A stretch of 20,781 nt of DNA from Acidimicrobiaceae bacterium. GTDB taxonomy: Bacteria; Actinomycetota; Acidimicrobiia; Acidimicrobiales; MedAcidi-G1. The notes under the pieces were generated by a model, which did not search any database, was not told where the DNA came from, and saw nothing but the letters and a program-made list of their open reading frames with translations. Shown here one piece after another: positions 7,454-19,885 of this stretch. The stretch is from the NCBI GenBank assembly GCA_002727895.1, contig PBUO01000016.1, forward strand, positions 14,565 to 35,345. The letters are read 5' to 3'. The position numbers and the translations under genes are program-made. Position 1 is the stretch's first letter, and every line of letters starts with the position of its first letter.

Positions 7454-8917
7454 TCAGCGCAGGGGTGCTGCGGTTGGCGGGATGGGCGCCGGAAGCTGGG
7501 TGGCTCCCGACAGGGCCCGGTCCACGGCCGCCGCGCAGCTCCGTCCCTCGGCGATGGCCCACACGATCAGCGACTGGCCCCGGCCCATGTCGCCGCAGAC
7601 GTAGACCCCGTCGACGGTGGACCGGTAGTCGTCGTCCCGGACCACGTTGCCCCGGGCGTCCAACTCCACCCCCAGGCCGTCCAGGAGCTCGTTGCGCTCC
7701 GGGCCGGTGAAGCCCATGGCCAGGAACACCAGGTCGGCCGGGAAGACCTCCTCGGAGCCCTCCACCGGCTCGAAGGACATCCGGCCGTCGGCGAACGACT
7801 GCTCCACCCGGTGGGTGCGCAGGCCGGTCAGGTTGCCGTCCTCGTCTGCGAGGAACTCCGAGGTGTTGATGGCGTACTCGCGGGTGCCGCCCTCCTCGTG
7901 GGCCGACGACACCCGGTACACCACCGGCCAGGTGGGCCATGGGTTGGCGTCCGGACGCTCGTCCGGCGGGCGGGGCATGATCTCGAACTGGTGGACCGAC
8001 CGGGCGCCCTGGCGCAACGAGGTCCCGAGGCAGTCGGCCCCGGTGTCGCCGCCGCCGATGATCACCACCTCCTTCCCCTCGGCGCTGATGGGCGCCGCGT
8101 CGAGGTCGCCCTCCTGGACCCGGTTGGCGCCCGGCAGGTACTCCATGGCCTGGTGGACGCCGACGGCCTCGCGCCCGGGGATGGGCAGGTCGCGCCACTG
8201 GGTGGCGCCGCCGGCCAGGACCACCGCGTCGAAGTCGGCCCGGAGGTCGTCCACCGAGATGTCGACGCCCACGTTCGTGTTGGTCCGGAACTCGGTGCCC
8301 TCGGCCTCCATCTGGGCCAGCCGACGGTCCAGGTGGCGCTTCTCCATCTTGAACTCGGGGATGCCGTAGCGCAGCAGGCCACCGATCCGGTCGGCCCGCT
8401 CGAAGACGACCACGGCATGGCCGGCCCGGGTGAGCTGTTGGGCGGCGGCGAGGCCGGCCGGTCCGGAGCCGACCACGGCCACCCGACGGCCGGTGTTCTC
8501 GGCGGGGACGAGCGGGGTGATCCATCCCTCGTCCCAGGCACGGTCCACGATCGAGACCTCGACCTGCTTGATGGTCACCGGCGGCTCGTTGATTCCCAGC
8601 ACGCAGGCCGTCTCGCAGGGAGCGGGACAGAGCCGCCCGGTGAACTCGGGGAAGTTGTTGGTGGCGTGGAGCCGGTCGATGGCGTCGCGCCAGTGGCCCC
8701 GGTAGGTCAGGTCGTTCCAGTCCGGGATGAGGTTGCCCAGCGGACAGCCGTTGTTACAGAACGGGATGCCGCAGTCCATGCAGCGGCTGGCCTGGTCGCG
8801 AAGCGACTCCTCCGGGAACGGCTCGTAGACCTCCTTCCAGTCGCGCAGGCGGACAGGGACCGAGCGCCGGTCCGGGGTGTGGCGGTCGAGCTTCAGGAAG
8901 CCGCGTGGATCGCCCAT
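7454..8917 (-). CDS. gltD: Glutamate synthase (NADPH) small subunit
   Basis: Beta subunit of glutamate synthase. It takes electrons from NADPH through FAD and iron-sulfur clusters and passes them to GltB to make glutamate from glutamine and 2-oxoglutarate in the cytoplasm. The N-terminal cluster-binding domain has Cys46, Cys49, Cys54 and Cys58 plus C-P-A-P-C-E-T-A-C (97, 101, 105). The FAD-binding motif G-S-G-P-A-G is at 150-155. A second dinucleotide fold, for NADPH, begins at V-V-I-I-G-G-G-D-T-G, and a C-terminal V-C-G-D-M-G-R-G-Q-S-L closes the FAD site. Its 487 residues match the family length. The start is ATG 8917, where homology begins (MGDPRGFLKLDR) and a strong AGGGAGGA site sits 7 nt upstream; the frame is open further upstream to 8989. 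gltB lies 28 bp upstream, forming a gltBD operon. Confidence 0.97.
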   Translation of the reverse strand: MGDPRGFLKLDRHTPDRRSVPVRLRDWKEVYEPFPEESLRDQASRCMDCGIPFCNNGCPLGNLIPDWNDLTYRGHWRDAIDRLHATNNFPEFTGRLCPAPCETACVLGINEPPVTIKQVEVSIVDRAWDEGWITPLVPAENTGRRVAVVGSGPAGLAAAQQLTRAGHAVVVFERADRIGGLLRYGIPEFKMEKRHLDRRLAQMEAEGTEFRTNTNVGVDISVDDLRADFDAVVLAGGATQWRDLPIPGREAVGVHQAMEYLPGANRVQEGDLDAAPISAEGKEVVIIGGGDTGADCLGTSLRQGARSVHQFEIMPRPPDERPDANPWPTWPVVYRVSSAHEEGGTREYAINTSEFLADEDGNLTGLRTHRVEQSFADGRMSFEPVEGSEEVFPADLVFLAMGFTGPERNELLDGLGVELDARGNVVRDDDYRSTVDGVYVCGDMGRGQSLIVWAIAEGRSCAAAVDRALSGATQLPAPIPPTAAPLR

Positions 8918-8924
8918 GGTGCTG

Positions 8925-8932
8925 TCCTCCCT
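8925..8932 (-). promoter_or_regulatory. Ribosome binding site of gltD
   Basis: AGGGAGGA on the minus strand, 7 nt before ATG 8917. It fixes the gltD start and lies in the 28-bp gap after gltB. Confidence 0.75.
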
Positions 8933-8945
8933 CTCCGGCCTCGGC

Positions 8946-13607
<4,662 letters not shown>

Positions 13608-13758
13608 GGTCCTCGAGGTCGTCTCCTGGATGGGGATGGCGGCGGCCATCCGCGGAGATCGCCCGGAACGTCGTCGGTCGCAAGCGATGGTCGTGGTGTC
13701 CACGCCGGATGTTCCGGCGGAGGTCTCCCACGACCCGTGGACCGACCAGAATAGCGGG
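13608..13758. other. Divergent gltB / M18 aminopeptidase intergenic region
   Basis: 151 bp separating two divergent starts, which must hold promoters for both directions. I see a perfect short inverted repeat at 13703-13719, and near the aminopeptidase start a CAGAAT hexamer (13747-13752) 6 nt before the ATG. CAGAAT is a one-mismatch TANNNT that could support leaderless initiation. No convincing -35 boxes or known nitrogen-regulator sites are recognised. Confidence 0.5.
13703..13719. repeat. Perfect inverted repeat, possible operator
   Basis: CGCCGGA, a 3-nt spacer, then TCCGGCG: 7-bp perfect arms roughly midway in the 151-bp divergent region, about 100 bp upstream of gltB and 40 bp upstream of the aminopeptidase. 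It could be a repressor or activator site, or a hairpin in a gltB leader. In such GC-rich DNA a match of this size can arise by chance. Confidence 0.35.
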
Positions 13759-15081
13759 ATGGCTGGATCGCCCCAAGATCGGAGCAGCGCTCAGCGCAGC
13801 GGGGACATCGACAGGAACGGCAGCGGTAGGGAGACGGCCCGGGACCTCTGCGCCTACGTCGACGCCTCGCCGAGCCCATACCACGCGGTGGCCGAGACGG
13901 CCCGCCGACTGATCAGTGCCGGCTTCACCGAGGTTGACCTGGATGCGCCGGTCCCCCCGCCGGGACGACACTTCCTCCGGTCGGGCGGCGCGTTGATCGC
14001 CTGGGTCGACGACGAACAGCCGGCAAACGTCCCCCTGCGGATCGTGGGCGCCCACACCGACAGCCCGAACCTACGAGTCAAGCCCCGTCCTGACCGAGGT
14101 GATCACGGGTTCCAGCGGGTCGGTGTCGAGGTCTACGGCGGCGTGCTCCTGAACTCCTGGCTGGACCGCGAACTCGGGCTCTCGGGTCGGGTCGTGGTCC
14201 GCGACGGCGGGGCGTTGGCCGGCCGAACGGTACTGGTGCGGGATGACCGGCCGCTGGCGCGAATCCCCCAGTTGGCCGTCCACCTGGACCCGGGCGTGAA
14301 CGAGAAGGGTCTGGTCCTCGACCCCCAGGACGACCTGGCGCCCGTGACGGGCCTCGGCGATCAGGATTCCGGTGCATTCCAGCGCAGCATGGCCACACTC
14401 GCCGGGGTGGACGTCGACGACGTGCTGGCCTGGGACATCATGTTCCACGACGTGGCGCCCTCCTGTCTGACCGGTCCCGACGAAGAGTTCGTGAGCGCTC
14501 CCCGTCTCGACGACCTCCTGTCCTGCCACGCCGGCACGGAGGCCCTGATCGAGGCCGCCGAGGGCAAGGGTCCCTGCCTCCCAGTCCTCGCCCTGTTCGA
14601 CCATGAGGAGGTGGGCAGCGAGACGGCCACTGGTGCCGCCGGCCCCCTTCTCCACCGCACGCTGCGCCGCCACCTCGGCCTGTCGGACCGCCCCCTGGAG
14701 GGCTCGCTGGTGCTGTCGGTGGATGGCGCCCACGGCACGCATCCGAGCCGGGGGCATCGCCACGATCCCGAACATCCGGTCCGCCTCAACGGAGGCCCCG
14801 TCCTAAAGGCCAACGCCAGGGCCCGCTACGCCACTGACGCGCCGGGGGTGGCCCTGGTCCGCCTGGCCGCCGAGCGGGCTGGGGTTCCCCTCCAAACCTT
14901 CGTGTCGCGCAACGACATGCCGTGCGGCTCGACGATCGGGCCGATCACCGCGGCCCGGACCGGGCTGCGCACGGTCGACCTGGGCGTGGCCCAGCTGGCC
15001 ATGCACAGCGCCCGGGAGTTCTGCGGCAGCCGGGACCCCGCGGCCCTCCACGGACTCCTATCGGAGTTGCTGAGTTCCTGA
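13759..15081 (+). CDS. apeB: M18 family aminopeptidase (aspartyl aminopeptidase type)
   Basis: Cytosolic dinuclear-zinc aminopeptidase of 440 residues that trims N-terminal residues from peptides; family members often prefer acidic ones. Expected metal ligands are all present when read against the known family pattern: His99 in A-H-T-D-S-P, Asp251 in P-R-L-D-D, Glu284 with the general base Glu283 in D-H-E-E-V-G-S, Asp322 in S-V-D-G-A-H and His416 in M-H-S-A-R-E. The N-terminal D-A-S-P-S-P-Y-H-A-V stretch (35-44) is also typical. The start is ATG 13759, the only reasonable initiator before the homology. It adds about 28 polar, non-conserved residues, and the frame remains open upstream into the antisense of gltB. 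No clear ribosome binding site is visible. It is divergent from gltB and convergent with trkH, so it appears to be a single-gene transcript. Confidence 0.93.
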   Translation: MAGSPQDRSSAQRSGDIDRNGSGRETARDLCAYVDASPSPYHAVAETARRLISAGFTEVDLDAPVPPPGRHFLRSGGALIAWVDDEQPANVPLRIVGAHTDSPNLRVKPRPDRGDHGFQRVGVEVYGGVLLNSWLDRELGLSGRVVVRDGGALAGRTVLVRDDRPLARIPQLAVHLDPGVNEKGLVLDPQDDLAPVTGLGDQDSGAFQRSMATLAGVDVDDVLAWDIMFHDVAPSCLTGPDEEFVSAPRLDDLLSCHAGTEALIEAAEGKGPCLPVLALFDHEEVGSETATGAAGPLLHRTLRRHLGLSDRPLEGSLVLSVDGAHGTHPSRGHRHDPEHPVRLNGGPVLKANARARYATDAPGVALVRLAAERAGVPLQTFVSRNDMPCGSTIGPITAARTGLRTVDLGVAQLAMHSAREFCGSRDPAALHGLLSELLSS

Positions 15082-15089
15082 GACGGGTT

Positions 15090-15110
15090 CCCGTTCCCAG
15101 CGGAAGCGGG
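15090..15110. terminator. Candidate terminator hairpin
   Basis: CCCGTTCC, loop CAGC, then GGAA-(G)-CGGG: an 8-bp stem with one bulged G, in the 61-bp gap between the convergent aminopeptidase and trkH stops. An overlapping alternative ACGGG/CCCGT repeat at 15083-15094 has too short a loop. No T-tract on either strand. Confidence 0.42.
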
Positions 15111-15142
15111 CTCGGGACTACGGTCGTGTCAGTCCGAGCGAG

Positions 15143-16813
15143 TCAACCGGACCCGTCCAACCGTTCGCGAACGGCTCCGATGGCATGCCCCGAGGCCGTC
15201 CGGACCCGGCGGTACGGAGCCACCAGCATCAGTAGCATCGGGAAGATCTCCAGGCGCCCGATGAGCATCAGGAGCGACAGCACGACGCGAGCCGGGGTAG
15301 GGACGGCGTCGGCGTAGGAAGCCGTCGGACCGGCCTCGCCCAGCGCAGGACCCATGTTGCCTAGCGCGCTGATGACTCCACTGAAGGCTGTGACAAGATC
15401 CGCGCCCAGGGCAGCCACGACGACGGTGCCCGTCACCACCAGTAGTCCGTATACCACCATGAAGCCGGCCACCCGCTCCACGATCGACTCCGGAAGGATG
15501 GTCGGCCCGAGGCGGACCGGCAGCAGAGCACGCGGCTTCCGCAGTCCCCGCAGGGTCCGATAGGCGTGGGCCATGCCGACTCGCAGGCGCATCACCTTCA
15601 CGCCACCCGAGGTCGACCCGGTGCATCCCCCGAACACCAGAAGCAGGAGCAGGACCATCTGGGGTCCCGAGGCCCATGCGGTGAAGTCTCCCGGACTCCC
15701 GGTTCCGGTGGCGTTACCGAACCCCGTACTGGTGCCGAGTGCTACCACGTTGAAGGCGGCCGACCGCACGGCCCGTCCGATCCCCATGCCGTCGTCAACC
15801 AAGAGGACGGTAATCAACGTCGCCGAGATGCCCAGCACGACGACGTAGGCCCGGAACTCACGGTCGCGCCAGTACCCAAACCTCCGTTCCCGGAGTGCTG
15901 CGCTGTGCAGGGCGAAGCTGGCCCCACCCAGCAGCATGGCCACCAACAGGACGCCCTCGATGGTGGCGCTGTCCCAATGCCCGACCGAGGCATCCCGAGG
16001 AGAAAAGCCACCGGTGGCCGCTGCGCTCATAGCGTGCGCGACGGCGTCGAACGGGCCCATGCCGGCCACCAGCAGCCCCGCGGCGACCATCGCAGTCAGG
16101 GTCAAGTAGACCAGCCAGAACCAGGCCGCCGTGGTCTTGATGCGGGGTGCCAGACGATCGATCCCCATGCCCGGGGCCTCGGCGTCGATCAGGCCCAGAC
16201 CGCTGGACCGCAACGCGGGCAGGACCATCACCACTAGGACCACGATGCCCATGCCCCCCGCCCACTGCGTGAGTTGGCGGTAAAGGAGCACGCCAGTGCC
16301 CTGGGCCTCGATGGGGTTGTGAGCACCGAAGACCGTCGAGCCACTGGCCGTGTACCCCGACACCGACTCGAACAGGGCGTCGGCCAGCACGACGGCCCAC
16401 GGGCGCCCGTCCACGGCGAACGTGCCGGCCAGCAGGTACGGCAGGGCACCGATGACCGAGGCGACGAGCCAGGTGGTCCCCACCGCGGTGAACACCGCCG
16501 TGTGGTCGAGGGCTCCGGGGCGGGTCGGCCACCAGAGGACAAGGGCCACCGCCGCGGTGATGCACGCGGCCAAGAGCACCGCCGGGCCTTCGTCGCCGGC
16601 GCCCAGTTCGACCAGGCCGGACACCAGCATCCCCCCGGCCACGAACAGGAGTGCCAGGCCTGACACGTGCCGGGTGGTCCCGGCCCAGACGCCCCGTCCG
16701 GCCACGCCCCGATCGGGCAGGGGGATAGCCGGGATCCGACGACGGACGGCACGCCAGCGCTCCATCCCGGTGAGTCTCCGGCGACGAACCCGGGTCGGTC
16801 TGCGCGCCGTCAT
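15143..16813 (-). CDS. trkH: TrkH family potassium uptake channel subunit (canonical)
   Basis: Membrane pore of the Trk potassium uptake system, 556 residues. After an arginine-rich cytosolic N-terminus (1-45) come two extra helices and then four M1-P-M2 repeats. The filter glycines are present in every repeat: T-A-S-G (Gly158), A-T-G-G (268-269), S-T-G-F (Gly364) and N-M-G-P (Gly488). The gating-loop segment G-S-T-S-G-G-V-K keeps Lys406, and the fourth-repeat Arg520 in I-G-R-L is present, so it looks fully functional. The start is ATG 16813, preceded by GGAAGGTGA 7 nt upstream; the frame is open much further upstream inside the previous gene, but that is an antiphase shadow. Its ATG overlaps the stop of the upstream TrkH-like gene as ATGA, indicating translational coupling. 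Last gene of a trkA-led group; it ends convergently with the aminopeptidase. Confidence 0.95.
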   Translation of the reverse strand: MTARRPTRVRRRRLTGMERWRAVRRRIPAIPLPDRGVAGRGVWAGTTRHVSGLALLFVAGGMLVSGLVELGAGDEGPAVLLAACITAAVALVLWWPTRPGALDHTAVFTAVGTTWLVASVIGALPYLLAGTFAVDGRPWAVVLADALFESVSGYTASGSTVFGAHNPIEAQGTGVLLYRQLTQWAGGMGIVVLVVMVLPALRSSGLGLIDAEAPGMGIDRLAPRIKTTAAWFWLVYLTLTAMVAAGLLVAGMGPFDAVAHAMSAAATGGFSPRDASVGHWDSATIEGVLLVAMLLGGASFALHSAALRERRFGYWRDREFRAYVVVLGISATLITVLLVDDGMGIGRAVRSAAFNVVALGTSTGFGNATGTGSPGDFTAWASGPQMVLLLLLVFGGCTGSTSGGVKVMRLRVGMAHAYRTLRGLRKPRALLPVRLGPTILPESIVERVAGFMVVYGLLVVTGTVVVAALGADLVTAFSGVISALGNMGPALGEAGPTASYADAVPTPARVVLSLLMLIGRLEIFPMLLMLVAPYRRVRTASGHAIGAVRERLDGSG

Positions 16814-18360
16814 GACCGGTTCACCTTCCCACGGGCACGTCGCCAGCCGCCCAGCGACCGCCAGCGACGGCGAATCCTGACCCGGTCGCGGGCCACAGAG
16901 ACGCCGGCCCCCACCGCCACGAAGGCCGGGTAAACCGAAAGGCGGCCGATGACCATGGCGGGCAGCAAGGCCAGGCGCACGCCGTCCGGCCACGACGCCG
17001 GGTCCACCACCACCCCGTCGACAGTCCGGACAGGACCGGCTGTGGAGATGGCGTGCACTGCCGCCCCGAGGGCCGTGACCAGGTCCAGGCCACCGAGGGC
17101 CACGACCAGCGCCGTTCCGAACAGGACGCTGACGAACAGGAACTGGGTGACCACCACCTTCGAGAGTGTGTCCTCGTCGGCCACCCGACCTCCTAGACGG
17201 ACGAGGGTCAGGCTGCGGGGGTGCATCTGGCGGAGCATCTCCCGGACGGCCGCTTGGGCCAGGATCCGGTGCCGCAGGATCTGGAAGCCGCCCCCGGCCG
17301 ACCCGACCATGGGGCCGATGGATGCCAGGCCGAGGACGAGGATGGGCGCGGCGGGGGCCCACGTCCCCCCAGGTGCCGATGGGAAGCCGGTGGTGGTCAG
17401 GGCCGCGGTGACCGTGAAGGCGGCGCCCCGCAGACCGTCAGGCCCGCCCCCATCCGACCAGAGCAGCAACAGCAGGGTGCCGACGACCACGAGGCCCACG
17501 TAGATCTGGAGCTCGTCAGACCGCCACAGGTTGCGGGCCCGGCCGTGGACGAGTCGCCACAGCACGACGAGCGACGTGCCGGCGGCCAGCATCCCGCCGA
17601 CCGCCACCCACTGGAGCGCAGCGGTGTCGAGCGGGGCGCCCACGGCCCGTCCACCGGTCGACGCCGTGGCCATGCCCAGCAGCAAGGCGTCGAACGGTTC
17701 GGCCCCGGCCACTGCATACGCAACCCAGGTCAGGGCGCTGACAGATCCGTGGATGGCAGTGATGTTGCGGACCGCCGTCGCCTGATCCGGGGTCATGGGT
17801 CGCCGGCCACCTCGCCGGGAACGGTCGGCAAACTCCCGGCCGGCGCCGAAGAAGGGGAGGACAGCCACACCGATCATCAGGGCGCCGAGGCCTCCGAGCC
17901 ACTGGGCGCCGGCCAGCAGGAAGCGACCCGCGTGATCGTCGAGCGCCGGCTGGAGCACGCCGAGGGCGGTGGTGGTACCCACCGCCGTGGCGTCGGCCAG
18001 CGCGTCAACTATGCCCGAGGTGGTAGCCGGCGCAAGACCGGTGGCCAGTAACAGGCCAGCCACCCCGAGCAGGAACCCGACCAGGCTGGCCACAGTGGCC
18101 ACCAGGACGTTGGCGTCTCGGATGCGCTCCGCCGGGGGTGTCGCGGCCCGCAGCAGCACCGCTCCGACCCCCAGAAGTCCGCCTACCACCAACAGGACCA
18201 CCGTGTCGTCGCCGTCGCCCACCAGGTCGACCAGGCCGGCCACCGTGGCCAGGAGCCCGGTCGCCCCCAGGGCCACCACGACGGCTGCGGAGCCGGTCGA
18301 GCTCCACGACGACCAGCGCCGTCCCGTTGAGCGGCTCCCGCTCGGAAACCAGCGAGCCAC
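16810..18360 (-). CDS. Divergent TrkH-like protein with altered pore residues
   Basis: Second TrkH-family membrane protein, 516 residues, with the full layout of two N-terminal helices (about 24-46 and 52-71) and four M1-P-M2 repeats. Alignment by eye to the downstream TrkH shows departures. In filter loop 1, D-A-L-A-D-A-T-A-V-G-T-T-T-A puts Ala132 where TrkH has Gly158. Loop 2 reads S-T-G-G-R with Arg238 where TrkH has Phe. The gating segment G-S-A-G-G-G-F-Q has Gln360 in place of the conserved Lys. Loops 3 (T-T-T-G-F) and 4 (S-T-A-G-P) keep their glycines, and Arg473 in I-G-R-L is kept. The GTG start at 18360 lies 21 bp after trkA with a poor ribosome binding site, so coupling to trkA is likely. 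The membrane fold and family are clear. Whether it conducts potassium, sodium or nothing, or acts as a heteromeric partner, cannot be told from the sequence. Confidence 0.87.
   Translation of the reverse strand: MARWFPSGSRSTGRRWSSWSSTGSAAVVVALGATGLLATVAGLVDLVGDGDDTVVLLVVGGLLGVGAVLLRAATPPAERIRDANVLVATVASLVGFLLGVAGLLLATGLAPATTSGIVDALADATAVGTTTALGVLQPALDDHAGRFLLAGAQWLGGLGALMIGVAVLPFFGAGREFADRSRRGGRRPMTPDQATAVRNITAIHGSVSALTWVAYAVAGAEPFDALLLGMATASTGGRAVGAPLDTAALQWVAVGGMLAAGTSLVVLWRLVHGRARNLWRSDELQIYVGLVVVGTLLLLLWSDGGGPDGLRGAAFTVTAALTTTGFPSAPGGTWAPAAPILVLGLASIGPMVGSAGGGFQILRHRILAQAAVREMLRQMHPRSLTLVRLGGRVADEDTLSKVVVTQFLFVSVLFGTALVVALGGLDLVTALGAAVHAISTAGPVRTVDGVVVDPASWPDGVRLALLPAMVIGRLSVYPAFVAVGAGVSVARDRVRIRRRWRSLGGWRRARGKVNRS
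16821..16829 (-). promoter_or_regulatory. Ribosome binding site of trkH inside upstream gene end
   Basis: GGAAGGTGA on the minus strand, 7 nt before ATG 16813 and inside the last codons of the TrkH-like gene. It supports the ATGA-overlap start. Confidence 0.6.
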
Positions 18361-18381
18361 GGGGTCCCAGGTCCCGGCGGG

Positions 18382-19800
18382 CTACTCGAAAAGCTCGGAC
18401 AGGCGCTCGGCCTGGCCGGGCCGGACCACGGCGATCACGTGGTCCCGTGGTCGCAGGGTGCTGCGCCCCCGGGCGATCTGCGCCTTCCCGTCACGCACGA
18501 TGGCGCCGATCAGGACGTCCTCGTGGAGCCCGAGCTCCGAGATGGCCTTTCCGTCGCACGAGCAGCCGGGACTCACCGCGAACTCCACGACCTCGGCGTC
18601 GCCGTGCAGGGAGGTGGCCACCGCGGCCACGGTGTCGCCCTCGCCGCGGACGAAACGCAGCACGCTGTTGGCCATCGCCGTGCGCGGGCTGATGGTGGCG
18701 TCCACCTCGTGGGCCTCCAGTAGGTCCAAGAGTTGGAGGCGGTGGACTACGGCGATGGTCTCCGGACCGTCGTCGCCGCGGTTGCGTCGACCGGCGGCCT
18801 TGGCGTACAGGCAAGCCAAGACGTTCGCATCGTCCTGGCCCGTGAGCGCTACGACCACGCCACGGGGCTTGGCCACGCCGGCGTCGTCCAACAGCGAGGC
18901 GTCGGTGATGTCGCCGGGATACACCAGAACACCCAGGCGCTCCACCAGCTGAGTGGCCCGATCACGCCGCTTCTCGATGATGGCCACGTCGATCCCCCGC
19001 TCCATGAGCGAGCCGGCCAGCATCTCGGCCGTCCGTCCGCCGCCCAGCAGGAGGGCGTGGTCCGGCACCTCCCGGGCCAGGCCCAGGTCTCGGGTGACCG
19101 ACTCCAGAGCCCGCTTCTTGCAGATCACCGTCAGCAAGTCTCCCTCGCGCAGCGTCCAGTCTCCACGAGGGATGACCGTCCGCTCCTCGTCGTCATCGCC
19201 GTCCCGACGGGTGATGGACCCCACGATGAAGTCCCATTCCGGTCCGAGGCGCTCGCCGAGGCGCCGGAGCGACTCGCCGACCAGAGGGGCGTGGCCGGGC
19301 AGTCGGGCGCTGAGCACCACCCCCTCCCCATCCGCCATCTCATCGAGCTCCAGTGCACCGGGAAGAGCCACGAGGCGCAGGACGGCCTCGGCCACCTCCT
19401 CATCCGGGTCGATGACCAGATGGTCGTCGGCGCCTGCGAACAGTGCCGACGACTGGGCCCGACGCAGCGTGCGGGACTCGACCCGAACCACGGTCTTGGC
19501 CACTCCAGCGTGGCGGGCCAACAGGGCGCACAGGATGTTGACCTCGTCGCCCTTAGTGACGGCCACCAGCAGGTCGGTGCCCTCCACGCCGGCCTCCTTA
19601 AGGACCTCGGGGTCGGTACCGCTGCCCCGGACCTTGAGGACGTCGAGGCCCTCCATCTCCTGCTCGAGCCGCTGGAATCGTTCCCGGTCGGCCTCGATGA
19701 GGACGACGTCGTGGTCCTGCCGACTCAGGCGGTCGGCGACGTACGTGCCGACCTCGCCGGCACCCACCACGATGATGCGCACGGACTGATCATCCCCCAT
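18382..19800 (-). CDS. trkA: Trk system potassium uptake protein TrkA (two RCK domains)
   Basis: Cytosolic gating subunit that binds NAD(H) and other nucleotides and sits on TrkH. Its 472 residues fit the double-RCK TrkA form. The first Rossmann unit starts I-I-V-V-G-A-G-E-V-G (9-18) with the acidic strand-2 end L-I-E-A-D, followed by a TrkA-C-type lobe. The second unit begins L-L-L-G-G-G-R-T-A, with the acidic end I-I-E-K, followed by a second C-lobe ending in L-R-P-R-D-H-V-I-A-V. Two starts are possible: ATG 19800 without a visible ribosome binding site, or GTG 19782 right before the first strand (V-R-I-I-V-V-G), with a G-rich stretch 10-11 nt upstream. The longer form is given. An 85-bp gap from the folate gene leaves room for its own promoter, and the downstream TrkH-like gene follows after 21 bp. 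Confidence 0.95.
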   Translation of the reverse strand: MGDDQSVRIIVVGAGEVGTYVADRLSRQDHDVVLIEADRERFQRLEQEMEGLDVLKVRGSGTDPEVLKEAGVEGTDLLVAVTKGDEVNILCALLARHAGVAKTVVRVESRTLRRAQSSALFAGADDHLVIDPDEEVAEAVLRLVALPGALELDEMADGEGVVLSARLPGHAPLVGESLRRLGERLGPEWDFIVGSITRRDGDDDEERTVIPRGDWTLREGDLLTVICKKRALESVTRDLGLAREVPDHALLLGGGRTAEMLAGSLMERGIDVAIIEKRRDRATQLVERLGVLVYPGDITDASLLDDAGVAKPRGVVVALTGQDDANVLACLYAKAAGRRNRGDDGPETIAVVHRLQLLDLLEAHEVDATISPRTAMANSVLRFVRGEGDTVAAVATSLHGDAEVVEFAVSPGCSCDGKAISELGLHEDVLIGAIVRDGKAQIARGRSTLRPRDHVIAVVRPGQAERLSELFE

Positions 19801-19885
19801 ACCGGACGGCCATGGGTGGCATGGGGGGCTTGTTTCCCGGGGATCGGTCGTCGAACAGCAGTTCCCGAATGCCAGGCCCCGAAAG

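Noticed and set aside
7428..8525. Long N-terminal extension of the GT2 glycosyltransferase frame
   Set aside because: The extension is the gltD sequence read out of frame. Homology and a ribosome binding site place the start at 7427.
15083..15094. ACGGG-TT-CCCGT repeat as the terminator after the aminopeptidase gene
   Set aside because: The loop would be only 2 nt, which cannot fold well; the overlapping 8-bp bulged hairpin at 15090-15110 is the better candidate.
16814..17362. N-terminal extension of the trkH frame
   Set aside because: Lies entirely within the TrkH-like gene in another frame. ATG 16813 with a ribosome binding site is far better.
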